This document shows positions 46,676-59,600 of a stretch of 64,000 nt of DNA, one piece after another (position 1 is the stretch's first letter; every line of letters begins with the position of its first letter). Made by a program: the position numbers and the translations under genes. Location: assembly GCF_000224145.3 (NCBI RefSeq), contig NC_020166.2, positions 298,914 through 362,913 on the forward strand, in the 5' to 3' direction. The notes under the pieces are model-generated. The model searched no databases. It was given only the letters and a program-made list of their open reading frames with translations, and was not told the origin of the DNA. Source of the DNA: Ciona intestinalis (taxonomy: Eukaryota; Chordata; Ascidiacea; Phlebobranchia; Cionidae).

Positions 46676-47459
46676 TACACAAAACTAATGCCCTAACGCC
46701 TAAATTCTTAAAAAATTAAAAGTTAAAAAAAAAATCGTTTTAACAGCAGTGTATACCACTATTAAACAGGAACCGCATAATGCTTATTGGAACGTATTAA
46801 AATAAACGACATATGACATAAACCCCAACTACAAAACATGATCACACAGAATCATAATTTTTACACAAATTATTAACTTTTTACATTCTAATCACACACG
46901 TCATAAGAATATTGGATATAAATATATTTAAACACTATTTTTCTATGTTGAATGTTTTACTGTACGAAATAGAATAACTAATGAGGCAAAGCATGGCTAT
47001 ATATATTGCAGGTTGTTTCACTTTTAACTAACTTTATATGAACAGAATATGACTAGTGACAGTAACACTCTCTAAAAGTTATAGTAAAGACCTAAAGACG
47101 GTCCAGTCTGCAGAGTATGGCAGATGCACGAGCGATTTTGTTTACACACTTTTGGTTATGCACACCATAATTTGTCCCACCACGCCAAATAATTATACAA
47201 CGCAAAAAAAAACGTGTTTAAGTAGGATTTTTATAACGTGGCTTGGGAATGTACGTGCTTTGCATGTAGGTTTTTGATGATAACACGCGCGCCTGCGAAA
47301 AATAACCGTCTTGCACGGGCCAGATCCCATCAGGAACTGCCATACTCTGCAGACTAGTCAAGTACACCGCAATTAAATATCCTGCAACCAATTAACACTA
47401 TACCACTCTAAATGTTAAAGCAATGTATATAAGTTATACATTGATTAAAGCTACTTCAG
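46676..47459. other. Intergenic region with a CTGCAGAGTAT element
   Basis: Contains the second copy of the CTGCAGAGTAT inverted-repeat element at 47098-47357 (ends AGTCTGCAGAGTATGGCA and TGCCATACTCTGCAGACT). No gene is seen in the rest. Confidence 0.65.
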
Positions 47460-48359
47460 CTAAACTAATGGATCTGTGATGGCCTTACTAGGATCACAAG
47501 TAAACGAAATGGTCACAGCATACCGCACGCCTTCTACAACCTTCTGGACATGATGGGGATTTTCTGAGCCCGATGTAAAAAAAGATACGCGCCCATTTCT
47601 TGGCTCAATTACCACTTCTTCATTGTTGTTTGTAGTTTTATCAAAAACAAACTGCCCGCCTTTAAAATCACTTCCATAGTCTGCTAGATAGAGTAATGAA
47701 GTGTAGTCAAATGAACCATATTGTATCTTATCAATATGGTAATGCCAATATTCATCATGCTGTGTTTTAGCTGGTGTTGTTGTCATTCTTGAGAAAAAGG
47801 TGGGGTTGGTTAAATGCAGCTTTTTCGGGTCTAAACCGAATTCATTTGCGATTGCAGCGAGAATTTTATTCTTCACTTTGCGATAAACCTGCATATCAGA
47901 ATTTGGGAAGGTTTCGCTCAATTCAGTTGACTCTAAACTTTTGTAAATGTTGATAAACTGCTGCCCTTTAGACAACGCTCCAGTGTGTAAATCAAGAATT
48001 GATGCGCCGCCACTTGAGCCCCCATGTTTCATTCCGTTTTGGAGCAAACGCATCAAAGAAACAATTTCTTCTTGTGACACCAGCCCATCCTTTACACACC
48101 TTCGGCAGTTTGTTTTAGGCGTGCATCCATCAAAAATGGGGTAGTTTTTATAATCACTAGAACAAGTCACATTTTGGCATTTGGATTGTATTTCTATGTT
48201 ACTTGGTGCAAATACAGTGTTTCGAAAGCTGTTGCCAAAGTAAAAACCAACCCAACTCAAAAATATGCCAAATAACATTTTCCAAACATACCCATATTTG
48301 GTGTCTTCTGATCCCTTTTCAGAAACTTTATTTTTTGCAGACAACGATTTTTTTTTCAT
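47460..48359 (-). CDS. OGFOD3: 2-oxoglutarate/iron oxygenase OGFOD3
   Basis: Single exon, 299 aa. A short basic N-terminus is followed by one hydrophobic segment (residues 24-42), giving a type II membrane protein with a lumenal catalytic domain. The Cys-rich stretch DGCTPKTNCRRCVKDG (78-92) and GGSSGGASILDLHTGALS (113-130) are family hallmarks. Catalytic core: HDEYWHYHIDK has the iron-binding HxD (H208, D210); the distal histidine lies in ENPHHV (H269 or H270); the 2-oxoglutarate-binding arginine is R279 in VRYAVTISF. Substrate is unknown for the family. Start MKKKSLSAKN is the first ATG. The gene lies on the same strand as HMG20, 785 bp upstream of it. Confidence 0.92.
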   Translation of the reverse strand: MKKKSLSAKNKVSEKGSEDTKYGYVWKMLFGIFLSWVGFYFGNSFRNTVFAPSNIEIQSKCQNVTCSSDYKNYPIFDGCTPKTNCRRCVKDGLVSQEEIVSLMRLLQNGMKHGGSSGGASILDLHTGALSKGQQFINIYKSLESTELSETFPNSDMQVYRKVKNKILAAIANEFGLDPKKLHLTNPTFFSRMTTTPAKTQHDEYWHYHIDKIQYGSFDYTSLLYLADYGSDFKGGQFVFDKTTNNNEEVVIEPRNGRVSFFTSGSENPHHVQKVVEGVRYAVTISFTCDPSKAITDPLV

Positions 48360-49504
48360 TTTACTAGTTATTAAATTCTAAATTAAGAATAACATTAAAT
48401 GTAAAAAAAAATATATATATATATATGTAATTATTTTGTTTTTAAAAGTGACGTCACACGTACGTCATAGCAATATTGCGTAGTAATTTAATTAAAACAA
48501 AATTATTGTAAAACTGCCTCTTTCATACAGCTCAAACGTAGCACATGTTTAAACTTTTTCACGTAATTAAAAAACTACATGAAACTTATCGGTTGCCGTT
48601 AAACTCGTCTTCTATTTTTTGAAACAAGATCAAATTTAGTGAGTTTTCGCGGCCCTAGTAAAGAATCCTCCGGTACGTTATAGATCAGACTGGTGGAAAG
48701 TGTTAGAGGTTAGTAGTTAGGGCATTCTCATCAACTATGGTTAGGGGTTATAGGGGGTCAGTGGTTATGGGTTAGTGGTTAGCGGATAACGTATATGAGT
48801 AGAATTCTTTACTAGCACCGTTTTCGCATTTGCGGTGATACTGGTATATTTGCTCACAAATGTAAGGAGTTTACATTTGAAACGAATCAATTTAAAACAT
48901 GTATAATTTAAACTTACGTGTTTATTTTTACCTAGATAAAGAACTATAAATACGACATTTTTGCTTTTTTCTATTTTCGATCAAAATTGGCGGGAAATTG
49001 AAAAACACAGTTATTGCGCAATCTCTACTTTCTAAGTACAAGTTAACTTGATATTCGTTAATTTTGTAAATTCCCTCGGACTATAATAACCAAAAGTATG
49101 TCCAATTGAATGCCTATGCATATTTGAAACTAACAAATTAGTTTTGAAGTCAAAAAAATCATGTTTGAAATACTGCACTCTAGCGCCTTGGAACTGCTTT
49201 GCCCTTTGTGGAAAAAAGCGGTTCGACCACGCTTGGACCAGTTTCGTATTCTGGCTGTACAAAACGAGGTGTTTGCTCTGTCATGGAAAATTACTCGTAA
49301 TGTTATGCAACTTATTTGCTGACATTCTTCAAATAGGCGATTATACAAGTGTTAATGTTATGTCTTTTGTGTGACAGATATTACTACAATTAATTGGCGT
49401 AGTCTGAAACGCGAAGGTAGTTTTTCAGTGAATTTTTCGTATGGTAATTCGCTAACGTTTCTGTAAGTCACGATTCTTTAACAATATTTTGTCAAGAGAA
49501 AGAA
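48360..49504. other. Divergent intergenic region OGFOD3/MIS12
   Basis: Holds an element of the CCCCTAACTACCAACC family at 48645-48830, with ends CCTAGTAAAGAATCCTCC and AGAATTCTTTACTAGCACC. A TA microsatellite lies at 48410-48426. Both neighbouring promoters must be here, but no core element can be assigned with confidence. Confidence 0.55.
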
Positions 49505-50119
49505 ATGGACGCTAACGATGTCGATAAATTGAATCTTCAAGCGCAAGAAAACAATTTTACTTTGCAATATTTCGGGACAAACGCAGAAGATTGTTCTGAT
49601 GTTATTTTCAATCAGTGTATTAAAAACTTTTCTGACCTGATCCCAGAAACGATCAATTCTTTGGAGAACTGTTTTCCAGGGGTTTACACCCAAGATGAGA
49701 TAAATAACTGTCTACAACAGTTTATACAACGTTTCTACCGCTCTTTAGAACTTAATTCTGACATATTTCACAAATACTGCAAGCAATATATCTTCAACAT
49801 ACCACGTGGTACCCTGCTGCCTATGTGTGCAGTACAAAAACATTATGCAGAGCAGAAATTGGTTTGTGATAGCGAAAATTCTGTAGACGCTGCAACAAAA
49901 CTGGAGCAAAAAACTTCCGAAACAAAAGAATCAATCAGAGAATTAAAGTTTGAAAATTCTGCACGAAGACAACATCTTGCAGAATTAGAAAAACTTGAAA
50001 AATCCCTCGATTCATTTAATTCTAAACTAACAGAAGTCGAAACTTTTGATTTATTTTTCGAAGAAACTTTTGAATCTGTCAAGCACTTAAACCAGTGCAT
50101 GAAAAGTGTTCAAAATTAA
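49505..50119 (+). CDS. MIS12: Kinetochore protein MIS12
   Basis: Single exon, 204 aa (human 205). The N-terminal fragment NNFTLQYFGTNAEDCSDVI matches the family's opening QFFGFTPQTC-like helix. The short signature FNIPRGTLLPMCAV corresponds to the vertebrate LRIPSNILLPED. The C-terminal half (about 125-204) is coiled coil (TKLEQKTSETKESIRELK, LAELEKLEKSLDSFNSKL). MIS12 forms the MIS12/MIND complex with PMF1, DSN1 and NSL1, bridging inner-centromere CENP-C to NDC80. It is a divergent protein and the identification rests on these two motifs, the length and the helical layout. The start ATG follows AAGAA. The stop lies 219 bp before the Ran ATG on the same strand, with no AATAAA or ATTAAA between. 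Confidence 0.85.
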   Translation: MDANDVDKLNLQAQENNFTLQYFGTNAEDCSDVIFNQCIKNFSDLIPETINSLENCFPGVYTQDEINNCLQQFIQRFYRSLELNSDIFHKYCKQYIFNIPRGTLLPMCAVQKHYAEQKLVCDSENSVDAATKLEQKTSETKESIRELKFENSARRQHLAELEKLEKSLDSFNSKLTEVETFDLFFEETFESVKHLNQCMKSVQN

Positions 50120-50338
50120 CTTTTGTTGTACTTTATTTCATACTTTTGTTACCATGCTTGGATAAGAAGGGGTTGGTTTTCAATGTTTTAAAATTACTAA
50201 ATGTTTTTTTTACTATAAATATATATATATAAGGTTTGCTTTTGTTTCTATTTAAAAATTAAGGTGTACACTTTTACAGTAACTGTTATATAAATAGGTT
50301 CTGCAAAAAGCGAGTAGTAGAAAATTATCAATTTAAAA

Positions 50339-52493
<2,155 letters not shown>

Positions 52494-53688
52494 ACTGATA
52501 AAACCGCACCCGTATTCATTCGTTCATGTCCCCACAACCAGTGGCACATTGTTAGTTGCATTTCTTTTGATCCCTGCCATAAAACCAGCTATAAGTTCAT
52601 TGCTCTCTTTTATTTTCGTTGCGCCCACCCAACCTTGAACATACCTGGATAATAAAAACAATAAGCTTCGTATTCTTGCAGTTTAGCAATAACAAGGCTT
52701 ACCTTGTTTTGATGTAGGTTTCGTGCTCGATACTTTTTTTAGGCAAAGTCACCACTACAGCGTATCTCACCTCAGGGTAAAAAGAACAAAAAGAAATGTC
52801 TGTGCTGAACAACGCTGGGTGTATAGATATTTCTTTGTTTGTTCTTTTAAGCGAGGTTTACACTACAGCGTAGCTCGCCCCCGGGTAAAAAGAAGAAACA
52901 AAGAAATACCTCCACCTGGACCCCTTAAATGGGTCCGTGGCTAACAAAGGGTGCGCCTACCTCTAGCTCGGAGATACTTGGTTCAAAGCTTCTAATGATG
53001 GCAGCGTCAAGCCACATTAATTTCTGGCACAGTAGCACAGTGGTTTAGCGCATCCCATAGGTACAGACATGGAAACAGGTAAAGAAAAGCGGATACAAAG
53101 TTTCACTGTCCTAATCTGTCAAGATAGATTGACATATGTTCGGCAGGGCAACTTTGGCGAAAGTCTTAAGAGCCAAAATTTCAAGACATATACAAAATGC
53201 CATAACAGATATATAACTCATAACCAGTAATAACATATCTGTACTAATATAGAAACAACAGTATTAAACATTAGGATGACAGTTATATTTTAATCAACAT
53301 AAAACATTGAAGAAACCTTAATTTGTGGAACTGCATGTTTGCGTAAAATATAAAACTATCATTGCTACGTCAAGGTAAAAACAAAAGCACCTATTTCAAA
53401 TAAAACGTGGGTGTAATAATAGGATTCTGGTAAAGCGCAATTTGTTCGGACTGCTTCGTGTAATAGGGGAATCAAGCCTAAAAAAGCAACACCTATAAAT
53501 GAAACAATATATATGATTTGACTGTAGGTAAAACGAACATACATAAAATATGAATGAAGAAATTGCGGCAGTATAGCAATGATGAAGCGGAAAACACGTT
53601 GTTTGACGATAGTGCAGCATACAATAACCTTAATGGCAGAGTTACAGAAGTTACATATGGTAAATATAAGGATGAATTTACATCAGAA
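52494..53688. other. Convergent 3' region of Ran and Homer
   Basis: Ran 3' UTR, then two copies of a block with CACTACAGCGTA and CGGGTAAAAAGAA at about 52745-52800 and 52860-52915. A tRNA-like CACAGTGGTTTAGCGCATC lies at 53035-53056, probably a SINE head remnant. No exon is seen. Confidence 0.55.
52651..52656 (+). terminator. Ran polyadenylation signal
   Basis: AATAAA 158 nt beyond the Ran stop codon, in GGATAATAAAAACAATAAG. Confidence 0.65.
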
Positions 53689-56600
53689 CTACAGGACAGA
53701 TTGCAGCTTTTGTGTGACTTCTGTGATGTCAGTGAGATGCGACGCAAGTTGGCCGAGTAGTTGTTGAGCCTCCGTTTGTCGTCGTACGCGATCTCGCTGT
53801 GTGTCGTTAAGACGATCTTCCAAACCAGAGATCCGTTCTTTCAAACGGAAGTTCTCGTCGTATGCTTTCTGTAAGGAAGAGAAAATTATGATAATATAAT
53901 TTTGAACATAATTTCTAGAGTTTTAAAAATGTGTTTGGGGGATATTGTAAAATAAATTTTTATCTTTATGTTAAACAAACAAATCAGAGTTTACAGTAAA
54001 ACGACAGTCGATATAAAAATTGGAAAATCCTTTTTAAGTTTTTCAAAAATGGTGTGCAATTTTTCAAGGCATTACTATCTTACTTTTATTGGTTCATCTA
54101 GTAAAAAAATGTAGCGTATTTCTCAAGTTTCTGATCAATTACCCAAAAAAACATAATTTTTATTTGTTTATACAGTCCTTTTAAAATTTCAAAAAATTGT
54201 TGTTATTTTAATTTGTGGATCTAAAGTTTTTAATTAAACATATTTTTTGTGTTTTGAAATAAATTGTTATTTATTTATTGGATCAGCAAACCTGGTGTCT
54301 TGCAGAACACTCATTATGTTGTTTCTCAACCACAGTAAGAACTCCAATTCTCTGTTGCAACATATTGCACTCTTGCGATTTCTCGGAATTCTCCTTGTGC
54401 AGTTTTTCCATCTCTCTTTTTAGATCGGCAACTCTGTCGTTCAGTTCAGCTCCTTTGTTCTTATCATTTTCAAGCTCTTTAATCTGATAAAAGGAAAAGC
54501 TTCAGAATCCAACGATCAATGAAATTCAAGACAGGACAAGATAGATGGCTGGTGGACAAAGTACAGCGGAAAACTTTTTAGTTTTTAGACAAAAAATTGT
54601 TTTAGGAGATAAAATGAAATAATGATTATTTACTTATCTATTTGAACAATAAGATCATATTGTTTAAAATAAAAAGCAAAATATAACACATAACACACAA
54701 CTTAAAGGGTTATATTCATGTATAGAAATGCTATGTTGGGTTAAATAGTTATTTTATCTTAAAGATTTTTGATATGCAAAAAAAAATAAAAAAACTACAA
54801 TAAAAAAGCGGTTTTTAAGTGATTTAAAAACAAAACACTCTGATTGGTCATTAAATATAAATTACACAGAAAATCAACACCCTAATGATGTTTATCTTTG
54901 CAAATACCTTCTTTTTAAATTGTTCATTTTCCTCTTTATACAAAGTAAGTTGCCGATGCCATTGATCTACATTAGACATAGACTCCTGTAATGCTGTTGT
55001 CAAACGAGCGTTCGTGTTTTTCAAAGCTTGGAGCTCCGTTTCCCATTTCTTTGAGTTGGCAGTGCTGGAATTTACAATAAATTAATAATTTCTAGTTTAA
55101 TAGAAGCAAATGTTTAACATATAGTTCCCTAAATGGAGAGTTATGAAGTTATTGGTTTTAAGAGTGAAACTAAAGCTAAATAAATACTGACTTGGTTGAA
55201 TCCTAAAATATACAAATTATATCGTTTTTTGAGATGCGCTATAGTAGTAATTGAATAAAAAAGGTTGGCAACAATAGATATATTCTAACAGTTTTGTAAC
55301 AGGTCAAGTACTACATGAATGAATGAGGTTCCCAATGATTGGTAACTGAATTTTAGAAATGTCAAATTTAATTTTTTTGTTAAAAATGTAGTATATATTA
55401 ACAATCCTTGAAAAACATAATAACTAAAAAAAGTATATATATGCATATAATACTATAAATCACCATACTACCTTTGTGCAAGAGCTAGTTTAAGTCTATC
55501 ATGGCTTATTTTCAATGATTTGAGTTCTTGTATGCTTTGGTTAGTTGATCTACTGTCATCGGAAGCCGAACTTAACATTTCATCGTCCGGTTGTAATTCC
55601 TGGGTCGGTTAAATTAGGAATAATTATAATAATGATAATAAAAAATTATTTTTCATTTATTACAGTCAGTTAGGCAAACTATTTTTTTAATAATTTTAAC
55701 AAAATACCTCATACTGCTTTTAATTATTTTATTTATAATATAATAGTAATAATAATCACTTTATTTGTGTGCTCAATTACGGTAGCGAAAATTGAAAAAA
55801 TAATGAAGTTACGGTTGGGCCTTGATATACAAAGAAACAAGAGTAATTTGTCAGCGCCCTGGCAGTGGTAAGCGCGCCTGCTTCTAAGCCAGAGGTTATG
55901 GATTCAAGACTTGGTGCTGCTAGTGGACAAAATGTGTAAGAAACAGAACACCTGTGTCTTTATTATAACAAACAAGTTATATATAAGTTTGGATAAACAA
56001 GTTATATTCCTATTCTTAATTGATTAAACGTTATATCAACAACTTTACTTCTTTCTTTGCGCTTCTTGTATCCGAATCATCAGTTTCAACTTCCCCGTTG
56101 GTTGTTGCTCGAATCTCCTTTTGATCGCTCAGGTCTGTTGCTCGCTCTCTATAGATATATGTTGGTGTTACTGGTGGCCCAATCATGGGATGTTTTAGCG
56201 CCGAACAATGTAAAAATGTATAAACTTACTTACTTAAAAAAAATTTAAATTAAAACTCTCTACAGGTATATGTTAATGTTAAAACAGAGTGTTCAGAAAA
56301 TCATTGTGCATTGTTCTAATAACTTGTTTATATTTTATTGATTAAGGTCTTTAGAATTAAAATAAGAAGAGCCCAAGCTTTATGTGGAAGTTTTTAACAA
56401 TTAACAACGGTCTATTGGAGTTGTGAGAATACGGTTTTATAATTCTTTGAATGTTATTTGTTTACTATCAAATGGGACGAGAAAATAGAATGAAAAGGTG
56501 TCCCATCTTCCCCCACCCTACTATACACAGTCATAACAACTGCTTTTCTAATATAATGAAAATAATAATATATTCAATCCAACTAATAATATATCATTCA

Positions 56601-59600
56601 AAAGTATAGTGTCGTTATTTGGTATATGATAAGTTTGTAATAGGGGGGGGGGCGCTTATTTTGTCATACGTAGGTGTTTGGTTAACAACATTTTTCATTA
56701 GTGCTTTCTCCTTGAGAAAAAATACGGAAAATTATATAACAGAGAGGGTACTGGTGCAAAATGTGTCTCGGCCCTGGGGAATTGGCTCATTACCCGAACA
56801 CTGTATATTCACATTCTATTCTATATGGGTGAGGTCCTACAGTGAGGCACACCATGGGACCTGGGATTTACTCCAGAGTTGGCACATTACCCCAACATTG
56901 TATATGCACATTCGAATCTATATGGGTGAGGTCCTACAGTGAGGCATGACATGGGACCTGAGATTTAGACCAGAGTAGGCCTATAACCCCAACGTTGTAC
57001 ATGCACATTCTATTCTATATGGGTGAGGTTCTACAGTGAGGCACGCCATGGGACCTGGGATTTAGGCAAGAGTTGGCACATTACCCCAACATTGTATATG
57101 CACATTCTATTCTATATGGGTGAGGTCCTACAGTGAGGCACGCCATGGGACCTGGGATTTAAGCCAGAGTTGGCCCATTTCCCCAACATTGTATATGCAC
57201 ATTCAAATCTATATGGATGAGGTCCTACAGTGAAGCATGACATGGATTGGCCCAATACCCCAGAAATATGACCATTACCAATATAGGCCTATATCTTGTT
57301 ATTAACTATTAACTGCACAATTTATCCCATAAAACAACCACACACCTTATGTCTTCGAAATGTTCAGTAAATTTAGACAACAAAACGTCGGTTGCGAATC
57401 CGAGTCCGTACACAGTGTTAGCCCTCACGTCTGCCCACTGCCCAAACTTAGCTGACGTCTTCGTGAACACCATGTCCGGAGTTACCGTGCTGTTTATTAT
57501 TGCCTGGGGACAAATACTTTAAATTTATTAACTGCAAGGACACATCACATTATTAGATATATATATATATACCAAATATATGTCAAATTTATTGGCCCAA
57601 ATTCAAGGAAATAAAAAATAGTCAGAAATGTTTAATAAAAATACCAAAATATCATAAAAATCTTTTCTATACATTGATGTTTAGTAAATTTTGTTCCTCC
57701 AGTAAAAAACTGGTGTTCTGTTTCACAGACCTCGTGCCCGCTTACAAGTTACCACATATGTAACTTATTTATCCTCGCACGGCAGGCAAAGACAGTCGTT
57801 ATAACACAGATGTTCTGTTTCATACTCCTCATGCCTGCTTACAAGTTACCACGTATGTAACTTGGGGGGAATGTATTTTTTCTGATGTCTTTTAATGATA
57901 TTTTAGGAATAAGTTGCTTTTATAATGACAGAAACCAAGAGTTGCCACACCTCTGCAAAATGCCCTGCACCGTATAAATTGGCAACACTAGACCACAAAC
58001 CGCATAACAGTTGTTTGGGCAAAACAAGCAAACATACAAACCAATCAATGATTGTTTGTTATGAATATACACCAGTGACTTGAGACAAACCAGTTTCAAA
58101 TTTAATTGGCTAACTACTACACCAATCAATACAAGAATAGTAAAGAATATTGACCAGCGTTGGCGAGTTCACCAAAATGCCATAGTGCGCTCTATAGCTA
58201 TTTTAAATATCACGTCATTAAAATGGTTACTGTATTTTAGTATTGGGGCTAAATACGAATACATTAATTAAATGTCAGAATTCTTAGGGATGCTATACGT
58301 AGAAGTAGGATTGTGATTAAAAGGCTTAATGTGTTTAACTATGAGCTCAATACATGCTAATTTTGGACTTAATTGGTCAGTGCGTTTTAGTAGGCTATCG
58401 AACTAAAAACAGAAGACATTATTGAACGGCTCGTCTATAAAGAAATACAGTAAGGATATGGTGCTAAGAAAATGTAACAGACAAAAGTCCAACCAAATAT
58501 TTAAATGTTTAACAAAAGATATTTATATCGCCTAAATCGCATCGTTACTTTCCTATTCAAATTGAATCAACCAAATTCTTGCATTGAAAAGGTTTCTGGA
58601 TGTAAAATGATGAGGTTTATGTAGGTTTACTACTTACAAATCAAAGTAAAATAAAACAAGAAAGCATGAAAAGTGACCACAAAACTGTGACATAATAACT
58701 TGTAATGTTGGCAACAGACAAAAGTCAAAGTCAGGAAATTGTATAATAAAGGTTATATTCCGCCTAAATGACACTGCCAGGCTTTTAATCAAATAGAATC
58801 CACTAACATTTTACATTAGAAAGGCTGATGTATGTAGAATGGTGGGGCTTATGTGGAACTCATACTTACAAACAAAGCAAAAACATGCAGAAAAGCAAAA
58901 AGTGCGTGTTAATCTCCCACAAAACTAAAACCCAAAACTGTTCTGCACGAAACTGTGGGGGTCGTGTCAACAAACCCCAAAACTGTTACGTAATTGCTAT
59001 GTAATAATAGTGGCAGAAAAACCAAGTCCAACCAATTGTAAAATATAAATATATATTTCGCCTAAATGGCATCGTCAGCCTCTTATTCAGGTGGGTTTAT
59101 TATGATGGTGGCACCTGTGTTATAGCAATGCATTCAAGCGTTTAACTATTTATCACTAAGCAACTACAGTAGGCTAATTATATAATCAGGGGGTGGGAAT
59201 GAAAAGTACTTATTGGCACGTTTAATTCTTTTAATTTGTTCCAATTAATTTTGGGACGAGCAAAAAGTTAACATTTTACATAAAATTATTCAAAACTATT
59301 CAGGCCGTAAATATTATTTTTGTTTTAATTTCTTTCCTATTGACCTTAACATATTTGTTTAAAATAATTATTAAAAATATTTTACTAATCTTGGTATGCA
59401 CAGAAATAGATTCACATTATGTTTGAATGTAATATGTAATTTAAATATATGTTTATTGGTTTGATCAATGATATTACATTGGATTCTGACTGTTGTCCTA
59501 ATTTATCATTGGCCAAACAGCAAATACTTGTAATGTGGTCCAGAAACAAAGCCAGCATATCAAAGCACATGTATATATTGGACATAGAGTAGTACACGTC